Below are positions 48,780-57,156 of a stretch of DNA of 64,000 nucleotides, piece by piece. Under the pieces are notes generated by a model that worked only from the letters and a program-made list of their open reading frames with translations, did not search any database and was not told the DNA's origin. The stretch covers positions 62,001 through 126,000 of the forward strand of contig NZ_FOAP01000014.1 in NCBI RefSeq assembly GCF_900109545.1, written 5' to 3'. The DNA comes from Stigmatella aurantiaca (lineage in GTDB: Bacteria > Myxococcota > Myxococcia > Myxococcales > Myxococcaceae). The translations under genes and the position numbers were made by a program. Each line of letters opens with the position of its first letter. The stretch's first letter is position 1.

Positions 48780-49511
48780 ATGCGATTTGGAAAGGCTTTT
48801 TCAGCGCGCGCGCTGCTCGTGGCGGGAGTGCTGTCTTTGGCGGCTTGCTCTGACAGTGACGAAGGCGGCGATGGCGGCGGGGGTGGCGGGGGGGGGGGGG
48901 GGGGCGGTGACGTGGGCCTGGGCAAGGACCCCAAGCCCGGCAAGGTCAACAGCTACGAGACCGAGGGTGATGGCAGCTGCAGCTTCGGCGTGCCCGTGGG
49001 CGAGAAGTTCGTCGCGGCGCTGAACACCACCGAGTTCTCGGGCTCGGCGGTCTGTGGCGCCTGCGCCGAGGTGGATGGCCCCAATGGCAAGGTGATCGCC
49101 CGCGTCGTCGATGTCTGCCCGGCGTGCGCGCCCGACCTGATGTTGCTCAGCCAGGAGGCCTACTCGAAGGTCGCCTCCGGCGGCGAGGTGTCGATGAACT
49201 GGAAGCTGGTGGCCTGCGGTGTGAGTGGCCCCGTGCGCTATCACATCAAGGAAGGCAGCGGCCCCTACTCCTACTTCGCCATCCAGGTGCGCAACCACAA
49301 GGTGCCCATCAAGAGCCTGGAGGTGATGCGGGCCACGGGCTGGGAGACCCTCACGCGCGAGAACTACAACTACTTCGTCGGCAACGCCCTGGGCCCCCCC
49401 CCGCTCAAGGTGCGCATCAAGGGCACCACGGACGAAGTGCTGGAGGACACCCTGAACTTCAACTTCAGCAGTGACGGGGTTCAGCTCGACGGCGCGGCTC
49501 AGTTCAAGTAG
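48780..49511 (+). CDS. Expansin-like lipoprotein
   Basis: A 243-residue lipoprotein (lipobox LSLAAC, Cys23) with a poly-Gly linker and then an expansin architecture. The double-psi barrel (about 55-135) has SCSFGVP, AVCGACAEVDGPNGKV and VVDVCPACAPDLMLLS with the conserved Asp. A beta-sandwich cellulose-binding-like domain follows (about 150-240: FAIQVRNHKVPIKSLEV). Bacterial expansins loosen cellulose or cell walls without hydrolysis, and homologues occur in Stigmatella. AGGAGG lies nine bases before the ATG. The poly-Gly part contains a run of 17 G bases that could make expression phase-variable. Confidence 0.85.
   Translation: MRFGKAFSARALLVAGVLSLAACSDSDEGGDGGGGGGGGGGGGDVGLGKDPKPGKVNSYETEGDGSCSFGVPVGEKFVAALNTTEFSGSAVCGACAEVDGPNGKVIARVVDVCPACAPDLMLLSQEAYSKVASGGEVSMNWKLVACGVSGPVRYHIKEGSGPYSYFAIQVRNHKVPIKSLEVMRATGWETLTRENYNYFVGNALGPPPLKVRIKGTTDEVLEDTLNFNFSSDGVQLDGAAQFK
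48888..48904. repeat. Homopolymer of 17 G inside the expansin-like gene
   Basis: Seventeen consecutive G bases lie in frame within the poly-Gly linker, shortly after the lipoprotein signal. Slippage by one or two bases would put the rest of the gene out of frame. Such tracts are typical of contingency loci but are also prone to sequencing error, so exact length is uncertain. Confidence 0.85.
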
Positions 49512-49531
49512 CGCCTGCCGCCGTGCGCCGG

Positions 49532-49565
49532 ACAGGGGCGTCTCCTTCCAGGGAGGCGCCCCTGT
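49532..49565. terminator. Terminator between expansin-like and coiled-coil genes
   Basis: ACAGGGGCG (49532-49540) pairs with CGCCCCTGT (49557-49565), extended inward with one wobble pair. TTCGTT follows on the plus strand. It lies between convergent stops at 49511 and 49570. Confidence 0.7.
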
Positions 49566-49569
49566 TTCG

Positions 49570-50361
49570 TTACGGGCGTCCGCCGCCGTTGGCGTCCCGC
49601 CGGCCGCCCTGCCCACCGGGGCCGCCCGGGCCCCCCACGCCGCGCGCCTGCCGCCACTCGTCGCGCCGCGCCTCCACGTACTTCTTCTGCTGGTCCGCGC
49701 CGAGCAGCTTCTGCATCTCCTCGTCCGTCTGCTTGCGCGCCTCGCGCAGCTCGCGCTGCATCTCCCGGGGCTGCTTGGTGCCCGCGCGCACCTCCTCGAT
49801 GAGCGTCTTGCGGCGCGCATCCTCGTCCTCCAGCCGGCGCATGAGCTGCTGCTCCTGGCCGGCGTTCAACCCTGCCTCGGAGACGAACTTCCTCCAGTTC
49901 CCGGAGCGGTCGAGCTGCACCTGGGACATCGCCTGCATCCAGCGCTGCTCCTGCTCCTTGCGCCGGGCGTCGCGCATCTCGTCCTGGACCGAGGTCATCA
50001 TCTCCTTGAGGTACTCGCGCCCGCCCTCGGAGTTGAGCGCCTCGCCCGCCATCAGGCCGCGGATCTCATCCTTGAGCTGATCCACTTCCGCGGCGAGCGC
50101 CGCCGGGGGAGCGCCCTCGCCCGGCGCCGCGGCGCTGCCAGGACGCCGCTCGGCCTCCCGCAGCCGCTGGGAGAGCAGTTGCACGGTGCCCTCCAGCGCC
50201 TGGACGCGCTTCTCCAGCACCTGGAGCTCCGGGCCGGCGGCCCCCGGGACCTCTACCACCGGAGGGGGCGGCACGATGACCGGAGACGAGTTCGCCAGGG
50301 CCACCACGAGCGCCAGGGCGGCCAGGCCCAGAGAAGAAAATCCAAGGAAGCGGTTCATCAT
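49570..50361 (-). CDS. Periplasmic coiled-coil protein (Spy/CpxP-like possibility)
   Basis: A 263-residue protein with an N-terminal membrane or signal segment (GFSSLGLAALALVVALANSS). A Pro-rich spacer and long charged helices follow (LQVLEKRVQALEGTVQLLSQ and residues 130-235 rich in Glu, Arg and Gln with DRSGNWRKFVSEAGL and MQRELREARKQTDEEMQKLL). It ends in a Gly/Arg tail. The helical pattern with Gln and Arg recalls Spy/CpxP-like chaperones or metal-resistance proteins, but the resemblance is weak. Starts at 50361 or 50358 (adjacent ATGs). Confidence 0.65.
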   Translation of the reverse strand: MMNRFLGFSSLGLAALALVVALANSSPVIVPPPPVVEVPGAAGPELQVLEKRVQALEGTVQLLSQRLREAERRPGSAAAPGEGAPPAALAAEVDQLKDEIRGLMAGEALNSEGGREYLKEMMTSVQDEMRDARRKEQEQRWMQAMSQVQLDRSGNWRKFVSEAGLNAGQEQQLMRRLEDEDARRKTLIEEVRAGTKQPREMQRELREARKQTDEEMQKLLGADQQKKYVEARRDEWRQARGVGGPGGPGGQGGRRDANGGGRP

Positions 50362-50409
50362 GGCCTCACGGACGGAAAAGAGGCCCAGTCTATTCCACCG
50401 GACGCGCCC

Positions 50410-52098
50410 TCAGAACAGCCGCGAGTAGGTGGGCGGGAGCCCGCGCCGGGGGGTCCACCGCTGGCCATTCTCGGGCAGCCAGAGCACGTGGAACGCGCTT
50501 GCCTGCCCCTCGTACCGCACGGTGTGCGCCCCTTTCTCCAGGGTGAACACCGGGGACGTCACGGGGGCGCCGTCGAGGAACAGGGTGCCCTGCTCCAGCG
50601 CGCTCGCGGGCTCGATGAAGTAAGTGTCCGCCCGGACGGCGAGGAAGCGGGCCTCGGCGAGGCCCGTGGGGGGCACCTCGTAGCGCTGGCCCCACAGGGA
50701 GATGTCCCCATCGAAGGGCTGGTAGTGCTCGGACAGGAAGCGCTTCAGGGAGGCGGGGAGCCCTTCCTTGCGCAGATCCTCCAGGTGCAACACGCACCCC
50801 CGGGCGAGCAGCGCCTCGGGCACCTCGCGTGCGAGCGTCCCGGCGATGGCGCCGCGCAGGTAGGCATCCGTGTAGAAGTAGAAGTACGCGTGCGGGCGGC
50901 TCACGTAGCCCCCCGAGTTGTCATAGGCCACGTCGCCCGGCGCGGTGAGCGTGCCGACCTGGGCGAGCACCTCGCGCTGGCGCGCGTTGGAGTCCCGGCC
51001 GAGGCGCTGCTCCAGCCGGCGCAGCTCCACCGCCAGCAGCGCGATGAGCGCCGCGGCCCCCACCGCCTTGCCCCCGGGGGACGTCACCGCGCCCAGCCCT
51101 GCCGCCACGCCCCGGGCCGCGAGGACGGCGAGGATGCCCAGGAACGGCAACAGGCTGTAGGGGAACGGGGCCTGCTGGAGCGCGTAGGCGCCGAACGTGG
51201 CGGGCAGCGCCACCCCGAGCAGGAGATCCGGCTCCTGCCACCGGGCCCGGCGCCATCCCTCCCGCACCGTGGAGGCCAGCCCCAGCGCCGCCAGGGTGAA
51301 GAGCCAGGGGTGCGCCGTCCAGACGGGCGCCAGGTACACGCGCCAGGAGAACCCCGGGTAGTGGCGCTGGTGAGCCGCGGCCCAGGCAAAGCACCACTGC
51401 CACCAGGCCCCCCAGGAGCGCGTCACCGTGAGGTAGGCCGCGAGGACGGCGAGCACGGCCGCTGCCCCCGCGAAGAAGGCCCGGGGAGAGAACAGGAGCG
51501 CGGGGCTCCGGCCTCGCCGCAGCACCAGGTCCCCGGCCAGCACCAAGCCGATGAGGCCTCCATAGAAGAGGACTTTCTGCGAGCCCCACACGGCGGCCAC
51601 CAGCAACGCCCCCGCGCCGAAGGCCTTCAGGGACGAGGGCTTCCCGGCCAGCAGGGCCAGGGCGCCCAGGAAGAGCGCGAAGGCGAGCGGATCCGGGCGG
51701 ACCTCCGTGGCGAGCGTGACGAAGGGCGGCGTGGCCAGCAACAGCACGGGCGCCAGGAGCATGGCCACGGGCCCCTGCCTCCGGTTGAGGCTCGCGGCGG
51801 CCACGCAGGTGCCCACGAGCGGCACGAGCATGGCGGCCCGCAGGGCCAGGATGCTCAGCGGCGAGTCCCCGGAGAACCAGAACACGGGCGCGAGCACCTG
51901 GTAGACGAGGGGCAGGTGGACCTCGAAGAAGTCGCGGTACGGCACCTGGCCCCGCGCCACGAGCCACGCGGCGTGGGCGTACTGGAACTCGTCGATGCTG
52001 AAGCTCTTGTGCAGCGCCAGCCGGGCGGCCTGGACGCTCAGCCCAAGCCACGCGCCCGCGAGCCCCAGGAGCGCGGCCCACCGCCCTGCCCGGCTCAT
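50410..52098 (-). CDS. Polytopic GT-C-like glycosyltransferase
   Basis: A 562-residue membrane protein with roughly eleven hydrophobic segments. An early acidic motif, FSIDEFQYAHAAW (residues 33-45), lies in the first external loop, followed by VPYRDFFEVHLPLVYQ, the usual layout of GT-C/PMT-type enzymes using polyprenyl-linked sugars. The soluble C-terminal domain (about 400-562) is exported. The acceptor is unknown; LPS, lipid A or protein glycosylation are options. The ATG overlaps the stop of the YdeI-family gene by 4 bases. Confidence 0.75.
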   Translation of the reverse strand: MSRAGRWAALLGLAGAWLGLSVQAARLALHKSFSIDEFQYAHAAWLVARGQVPYRDFFEVHLPLVYQVLAPVFWFSGDSPLSILALRAAMLVPLVGTCVAAASLNRRQGPVAMLLAPVLLLATPPFVTLATEVRPDPLAFALFLGALALLAGKPSSLKAFGAGALLVAAVWGSQKVLFYGGLIGLVLAGDLVLRRGRSPALLFSPRAFFAGAAAVLAVLAAYLTVTRSWGAWWQWCFAWAAAHQRHYPGFSWRVYLAPVWTAHPWLFTLAALGLASTVREGWRRARWQEPDLLLGVALPATFGAYALQQAPFPYSLLPFLGILAVLAARGVAAGLGAVTSPGGKAVGAAALIALLAVELRRLEQRLGRDSNARQREVLAQVGTLTAPGDVAYDNSGGYVSRPHAYFYFYTDAYLRGAIAGTLAREVPEALLARGCVLHLEDLRKEGLPASLKRFLSEHYQPFDGDISLWGQRYEVPPTGLAEARFLAVRADTYFIEPASALEQGTLFLDGAPVTSPVFTLEKGAHTVRYEGQASAFHVLWLPENGQRWTPRRGLPPTYSRLF

Positions 52099-52697
52099 GG
52101 GTGGAGCTTTTCGTGCCGGGCGAGCATCTCCACGAAGAGGGCGATGCGCCGGGCCCGGGTCTCGGCCTTCTTGGCCGTCTGGAGCCGGAAGAGGATGGCG
52201 TAGCGGTTGGCCGCGTTCAGCGTCTGGAAGAAGGCCTGGGCCTTGGGGTTCGCGTTCAGGGCCGTCAGGAAGTCCTCGGGGACCACCGCCCGGCTCGGCG
52301 AGTCGTAGGCGGCCTCCCAGCGCCCGTCTTGCTTCGCCCGCTCCACCGCCGCGAGGCCCGCGGGCTTCATCGCTCCGGCCTCGATGAGCGCCAGCACCTT
52401 CTCCCGGTTGATCTTCGACCAGATGCTCCGGGGCCCCCGGGGGGTGAACTTCTGGAGGAAGGCGGCCTTGTCATGCCCCTTCCGCTGTCCGTCGATCCAC
52501 CCCCAGGCGAGCGCCACCTCCAGCGCCTCCGCGTAGGTGACCGACGCGACGCCCGAGCCTTTCTTGGCGAGCTTCAGCCACACCCCCTTCGAGGAGGCAT
52601 GGTGGGCGTCGAGCCAGGCCGTCCAGGCGCGCGGGTGCGCGAAGGCCATGACCGGCAGCTCCCCAGCGGGCGTCTTGGGTGTCCTCTTCAATGCCAT
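52095..52697 (-). CDS. YdeI/OmpD-associated family protein
   Basis: A 200-residue soluble protein of the YdeI (OmdA) family: FAHPRAWTAWLDAHHASSKG, VTYAEALEVALAWGWIDGQ, FTPRGPRSIWSKINREKV and the C-terminal VPEDFLTALNANPKAQAFF block ending in KAETRARRIALFVEML. The family is widespread and often linked to antimicrobial-peptide or stress tolerance, with no established activity. It overlaps the glycosyltransferase start by 4 bases. Confidence 0.9.
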   Translation of the reverse strand: MALKRTPKTPAGELPVMAFAHPRAWTAWLDAHHASSKGVWLKLAKKGSGVASVTYAEALEVALAWGWIDGQRKGHDKAAFLQKFTPRGPRSIWSKINREKVLALIEAGAMKPAGLAAVERAKQDGRWEAAYDSPSRAVVPEDFLTALNANPKAQAFFQTLNAANRYAILFRLQTAKKAETRARRIALFVEMLARHEKLHP

Positions 52698-52718
52698 CCG
52701 GGGTCCTCTCTTCCGGGC

Positions 52719-55433
52719 TCAGCGCCCCAGCCTCTTGCGGGCCCGGGCCCGGGCCGCCTCCAGCGCCGAGTCCACGCCCCCCTCGGGAGCCTTGGGCTCG
52801 GGCGCCGCCGCGGGCTCCGAGGGCGCCGGCGGGGCAGGCGCGGCACGCGGCGCGGGGCTCGCCGCCAGGGGGGCACCGGAGACCGGCTTGCGCAGGCGCG
52901 GGGCGGAGAAGAAGCGGCGCACCACCACCTCGGCCAGCAGCACCAGCACCGCGAAGCCCACCAGCCAGGGCGCCAGCGCCACGCGGCCCTCGGACACGGG
53001 CGCCTCGGCGAACAGGCCCGTCAACGACAGCCGATCCACCCCACCGCCCACCTGGGCCACCGAGCGCAGCAGTGCCAGCCCCTCCGCCGCGCTGCCCGGC
53101 TCGAACTCCGGCGCATAGGGAAACGCCACGGGCGGCGCCCGCAGGGCCCGCTCGCCCAGCTTCACCACCGGGTGCCATGTTCCCCGCCCCGGCAGCGTGT
53201 ACTCCCCCACCAGCCGGTCCTCGTCCTCCCACCGCATCCGCACTTCCACGGGCGGCCCCCCGCCCTCGCCCGGCAGCACCACCAGCGAGGGCAGCACCGT
53301 GGGCATCGGCTCACCCGGGGGCAGATCCAACGTCACCCGCAGCAGGTTGCCCCGGCGCTCGGCCCGCACCACCGCGGCCTCCTGCGCCGCACGGCCCTCC
53401 TGCATGGACCAGCGCACCATGCCCTCCAGCGTGGCGCGCAGCCCGGACCACTCCCGCAGCTCCCCGCCGGTGAAGGGCCCATCCACCTCCGCCATGAAGG
53501 CCACCGCCCGGCCCGAGCCCCGGGGCCACAGCGCCAGCAGCGGCGCGGCGTTCTCGTCCAGCGTGCGCATCGCGACGTTCGCCTGGGGCTTCAGGTACGT
53601 GAGGTTGTAGCCGCCCACCTGGGGCAGCCCCAGCGAGGGCAGCCGGCCCAGCAGCGGCAGGTCGGGCGCCGCCTCCACCGAGGTGGGCACGTCCACGAAG
53701 GCCGCGCGCGCGATCGTGAGGGTCTCCTGGCTGAAGATGCGCGGCAGGCTCATCGCGTCCTCCGCGAAGTAGATGCGGCCTCCGCCCAGCTGGGCCACCT
53801 CGCGCAGCAGGTCCGCGTCCGGATCCTTCGGCGTGCCCAGGCCGATGACCGACACCGTCACGTTCTGCCGCCGCAGCGCGGCCAGCGTCTGGCGGTAGTC
53901 GTCCGGCTCCTCCGAGTCCGCCGCGTCCGAGAACAGCAGCACGTGCCGCGTGGCCTTCTCGCTGCGGAGGATCTGCGTCTTGCCCTCGCGCAGCGCCTCG
54001 CCCACGAAGATGCCGCCGCCCCCGCTGAAGCCCCGGGCGACCTTGTTCAGGGGCAGCCCCTCCCCCACCGGGCTCAGGGCGAAGATTTCATGCGGCTCGG
54101 TGTCCACCATGTGCACGGAGGCATCGTCCCGCTCGTTCAGCAGGGTGAGCGCGCCCACCACGCCCTCGGCGGCCACCTCCATCTTCGTGCGCCCATCGGG
54201 CACCGTGGCCCCCATCGAGCAGCTGCAGTCCATCAGCACGCTCAGGGCCAGCGAGGTGCGGCGCTGCTCCTCGCGCAGCTCCAGGGACACGGGCAGCACG
54301 GGCTCCAGCACCGAGCGCCGGTAGCCGCCCTGGCCGAAGCTGTCGCGCCCCCCCGTCATCACCAGCCCGCCGCCGGCCTGCTCCACGTAGGCCGCCAGCG
54401 CCTGGAGCCCCGGCTCGCCCAGCGCATTGGCGTCCACGTTCTCCAGCACCACCGCGCCCACCCCGTCCAGCGCGTCCAGCGAGAGCGGGAAGGGCTCGCG
54501 CACCTCCAGCCGCAGGCCTGCGGCCCCCAGCGCCTGGGCCAGCGTGCCGGCCGGCTGGCGGCTGAGCAGCAGCACGCGCGGCGGCCCCTCCACGCGCAGC
54601 ACCGCGCGGCCCTCGTCGTTCTCCACCACGCCGTCCCCGGGCGCCTCCACCTTGAGGCGGTAGCGGGCCAGCCCCTCCTTCTCGGCCAGGTCCCGGAAGG
54701 GCAGCACGTTGGAGCCTGGGCGGAACTCGAAGGGCCCCTTCACCAGCGGCTGGCCATCCCGCTCCAGGAGCACCGTGCCCGTCACCGCCTGGGAGGCCAC
54801 CACCACGGCGGAGAACTGGAACGGCTCCCGCGCGGACACCACGGTGGGCACATCCAGCGAGACGACGGCCAGATCCAACGGCACCGCCTCGCGCGCCACG
54901 TGGCGGAAGTCCACGGCGATGCCCCGGGCCGCCAGCCGCCGGGCCGCCCCCCGCGCATCCGCCCCCGTGGCCCGTCCATCCGCCACCACCAGCACCCGCC
55001 CGGTCCGCTCCGGCGGGATGAGGGCCTCGGCCGCATCCAGCGCCCCCGCCAAGTCCGAGGCCTCCGCGTCCACCGGCCGGGAGAAGCCGCCGAAGGTGCC
55101 CTCGGCGCGCAGGGGCTGCTCCACCCGGGCCTCGCGTCCGAAGGCGATGACGCCCAGCCGGTCCCCCGTGCGCCGCTGTCCCTCCAGCAGCTTCACCACC
55201 TCCAGCGCCACCCGGTCCGCGTCCAGCGGCATGGAGCGCGAGCGGTCCACCACCACCACCACGTCGCTGCCCGCGTGGCGCAGCACCAGCTCGGGCCCCG
55301 CGAGCGCGCCCACGGCGAGCCCCAGCAGCACCCACCGCAGCGCCCCGGGCAGACCTGGCCGCATCCCCCGCTTCCAGAGGAACAGCCCCAGGGGGACGAG
55401 CAGCACCAGCGCCTGTGGCAGGGAGAAGCTCAC
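52719..55433 (-). CDS. Membrane protein with two von Willebrand factor A domains and a GATase-like insert
   Basis: A 904-residue protein. Two N-terminal helices lead to a first VWA domain with MIDAS motif VVVVVDRSRSMPLD (about 57-70). A beta region follows, then a glutamine-amidotransferase-like domain (VLLLSRQ to GGGLVMTGGRDSFG, about 295-370). A second VWA domain has LSVLMDCSCSMGA (about 397-410) and LLFSDAADSEEPDDY. One C-terminal helix (WLVGFAVLVLLAEVVV, near 830) precedes an Ala/Pro-rich tail. Both MIDAS motifs keep DxSxS, so both should bind metal and ligands. It is related in kind to the operon at 57157-64000. The GTG start is at 55433. Confidence 0.82.
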   Translation of the reverse strand: MSFSLPQALVLLVPLGLFLWKRGMRPGLPGALRWVLLGLAVGALAGPELVLRHAGSDVVVVVDRSRSMPLDADRVALEVVKLLEGQRRTGDRLGVIAFGREARVEQPLRAEGTFGGFSRPVDAEASDLAGALDAAEALIPPERTGRVLVVADGRATGADARGAARRLAARGIAVDFRHVAREAVPLDLAVVSLDVPTVVSAREPFQFSAVVVASQAVTGTVLLERDGQPLVKGPFEFRPGSNVLPFRDLAEKEGLARYRLKVEAPGDGVVENDEGRAVLRVEGPPRVLLLSRQPAGTLAQALGAAGLRLEVREPFPLSLDALDGVGAVVLENVDANALGEPGLQALAAYVEQAGGGLVMTGGRDSFGQGGYRRSVLEPVLPVSLELREEQRRTSLALSVLMDCSCSMGATVPDGRTKMEVAAEGVVGALTLLNERDDASVHMVDTEPHEIFALSPVGEGLPLNKVARGFSGGGGIFVGEALREGKTQILRSEKATRHVLLFSDAADSEEPDDYRQTLAALRRQNVTVSVIGLGTPKDPDADLLREVAQLGGGRIYFAEDAMSLPRIFSQETLTIARAAFVDVPTSVEAAPDLPLLGRLPSLGLPQVGGYNLTYLKPQANVAMRTLDENAAPLLALWPRGSGRAVAFMAEVDGPFTGGELREWSGLRATLEGMVRWSMQEGRAAQEAAVVRAERRGNLLRVTLDLPPGEPMPTVLPSLVVLPGEGGGPPVEVRMRWEDEDRLVGEYTLPGRGTWHPVVKLGERALRAPPVAFPYAPEFEPGSAAEGLALLRSVAQVGGGVDRLSLTGLFAEAPVSEGRVALAPWLVGFAVLVLLAEVVVRRFFSAPRLRKPVSGAPLAASPAPRAAPAPPAPSEPAAAPEPKAPEGGVDSALEAARARARKRLGR

Positions 55434-55548
55434 GGAGTGCGGCCACTCTAGCGCCGCCCGAGCCCCCCGGGGCCCTCAAGACACCCGCGAATCCCAGGCC
55501 CCCCCCTGTCAACTTTCTCTACGGGTTTGGTGTAGAGTTTCTTTTGGA

Positions 55549-57153
55549 ATGGTCCCCATCCGAGCCGGACACTTTCTGCCCTCGGTGCAGGGCGCGGACT
55601 CGCGCTCCTTTCAGGAGGAGCGCGCATTCCTGCGGCAGCGCCTGGTGTTTCTGTACAAGACGCTCTTCGCGCTGTCGGCCAGCTTCTTCGTCGCCACCGC
55701 CGGGGGGTCCATCGTCCTGAACCACCGGCCGTGGGAGGCCGTCCTGCTGAGCACGGGCGCGGTGGCCCACGTGCTCAACATCCTGGGCGCGGCGGCGTGC
55801 TGGGTGACGTGCCGCAATGCGTCGCTCTCCATCCGGGCCCTGAAGTGGCTGGAGGGCCTGGCCCTGGTGGGGCTGCTGTACCTGCTGAAGGTCAGCTCGT
55901 ACGCCGGGGGCGATACCTACGGGCTGCTGCTGAGCACCACGTGCGCGATCATCTCGCGCTCGGTCTTCATTCCCACCTCCGTGCGCCGGGCGTTCTGGCT
56001 CTCGCTGGCGTGTGCCCTGCCGGACGCGCCCCTCATGGCGCTGAGCCTTTCCGCGCGCGGCTCGCCCCAGGTGGTCCAGGCCACGCTCGACGCGGTGCTC
56101 TGGAGCGCCATCACCGTCACCCTGGCCACCCTCATCTGCAAGACCATCTACGGGCTGCGCCAGGAGGTGCGGGATGCGCGGAGGCTGGGCCAGTACACGC
56201 TGCTGGAGCGGCTGGGCGCAGGCTCCATGGGCGAGGTGTTCCTGGCGAGCCACGCGCTGCTGCGCCGCCACACCGCCATCAAGCTGCTGCGCGCCGACGC
56301 GGGGGGCCAGGAGCTGGAGCGCTTCGAGCGCGAGGTGCAGCTCACCAGCCAGCTCACCCACCCCAACACCATCGCCATCTACGACTACGGCCGCACCTCC
56401 GACGGGCTCTTCTATTACGCCATGGAGTACCTGGAGGGCATGGACCTGGCGGAGCTGCTCGCCGTGTCGGGGCCGCAGCCGCCCGAGCGCGTCATCCACA
56501 TCCTCAGCCAGGTGTGTGGCGCGCTGGAGGAGGCGCACGGCCAGGGCATGCTCCACCGGGACATCAAGCCCGCGAACCTCTTCCTGTGCCGGCGCCGGGG
56601 CATCCCGGACTTGGTGAAGGTGCTGGACTTCGGGCTGGTGAAGCAGGTGGGGAGCCCCGAGGACTCTGGCGCCTCCGAGGGCGCCGTGGTGGCCGGCACG
56701 CCGCTCTACCTGTCCCCCGAGACGCTCGCCATGCCCGGCCAGGTGGACGCCCGCTCGGATCTCTACTCGCTGGGCGCGGTGGGCTACGCCCTGCTCACGG
56801 GCCACCACGTCTTCGAGGGGCAGAGCGCCTCGGAGATCTGCGCGCACCACGTGAACACGCCGCCCGTGCACCCGGAGGCCCGCCTGGGGTACGCGCTGCC
56901 CGCGGACCTGTGTGACATCGTCCTGCGCTGCCTGGAGAAGCAGCCCGAGGCGCGCTTCAACAGCGCCCGGGAGCTGCGCGCGGCGCTGGAGGAGTGCGTG
57001 CACGCCCGCGCCTGGACGGAGCTGGAGGCCGAGCAGTGGTGGGCGGCCCAGAAGGACGCGGACCTGGAGACCACGCTCGTGCGCAACAACCCCCTGGAGC
57101 TGTCCGGCACCCAGACGCTGATAACGGCGGACCTGGGCGATCGCGCCGCGTAG
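55549..57153 (+). CDS. Ser/Thr protein kinase with N-terminal membrane domain
   Basis: A 534-residue kinase in unusual order. About six membrane segments occupy residues 30-205. The kinase domain follows (about 212-480), with GAGSMGEVF (ATP loop), TAIKLLR (Lys), MLHRDIKPANLF (catalytic loop), LDFGLV and GTPLYLSPE (activation segment). It ends with a short acidic tail. Bacterial relatives usually have the kinase first. Its stop lies 3 bases from the stop of the convergent BatA-like gene, and it divides two related minus-strand gene groups. The ATG at 55549 is preceded only by TTTTGGA. Confidence 0.88.
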   Translation: MVPIRAGHFLPSVQGADSRSFQEERAFLRQRLVFLYKTLFALSASFFVATAGGSIVLNHRPWEAVLLSTGAVAHVLNILGAAACWVTCRNASLSIRALKWLEGLALVGLLYLLKVSSYAGGDTYGLLLSTTCAIISRSVFIPTSVRRAFWLSLACALPDAPLMALSLSARGSPQVVQATLDAVLWSAITVTLATLICKTIYGLRQEVRDARRLGQYTLLERLGAGSMGEVFLASHALLRRHTAIKLLRADAGGQELERFEREVQLTSQLTHPNTIAIYDYGRTSDGLFYYAMEYLEGMDLAELLAVSGPQPPERVIHILSQVCGALEEAHGQGMLHRDIKPANLFLCRRRGIPDLVKVLDFGLVKQVGSPEDSGASEGAVVAGTPLYLSPETLAMPGQVDARSDLYSLGAVGYALLTGHHVFEGQSASEICAHHVNTPPVHPEARLGYALPADLCDIVLRCLEKQPEARFNSARELRAALEECVHARAWTELEAEQWWAAQKDADLETTLVRNNPLELSGTQTLITADLGDRAA

Positions 57154-57156
57154 CGC

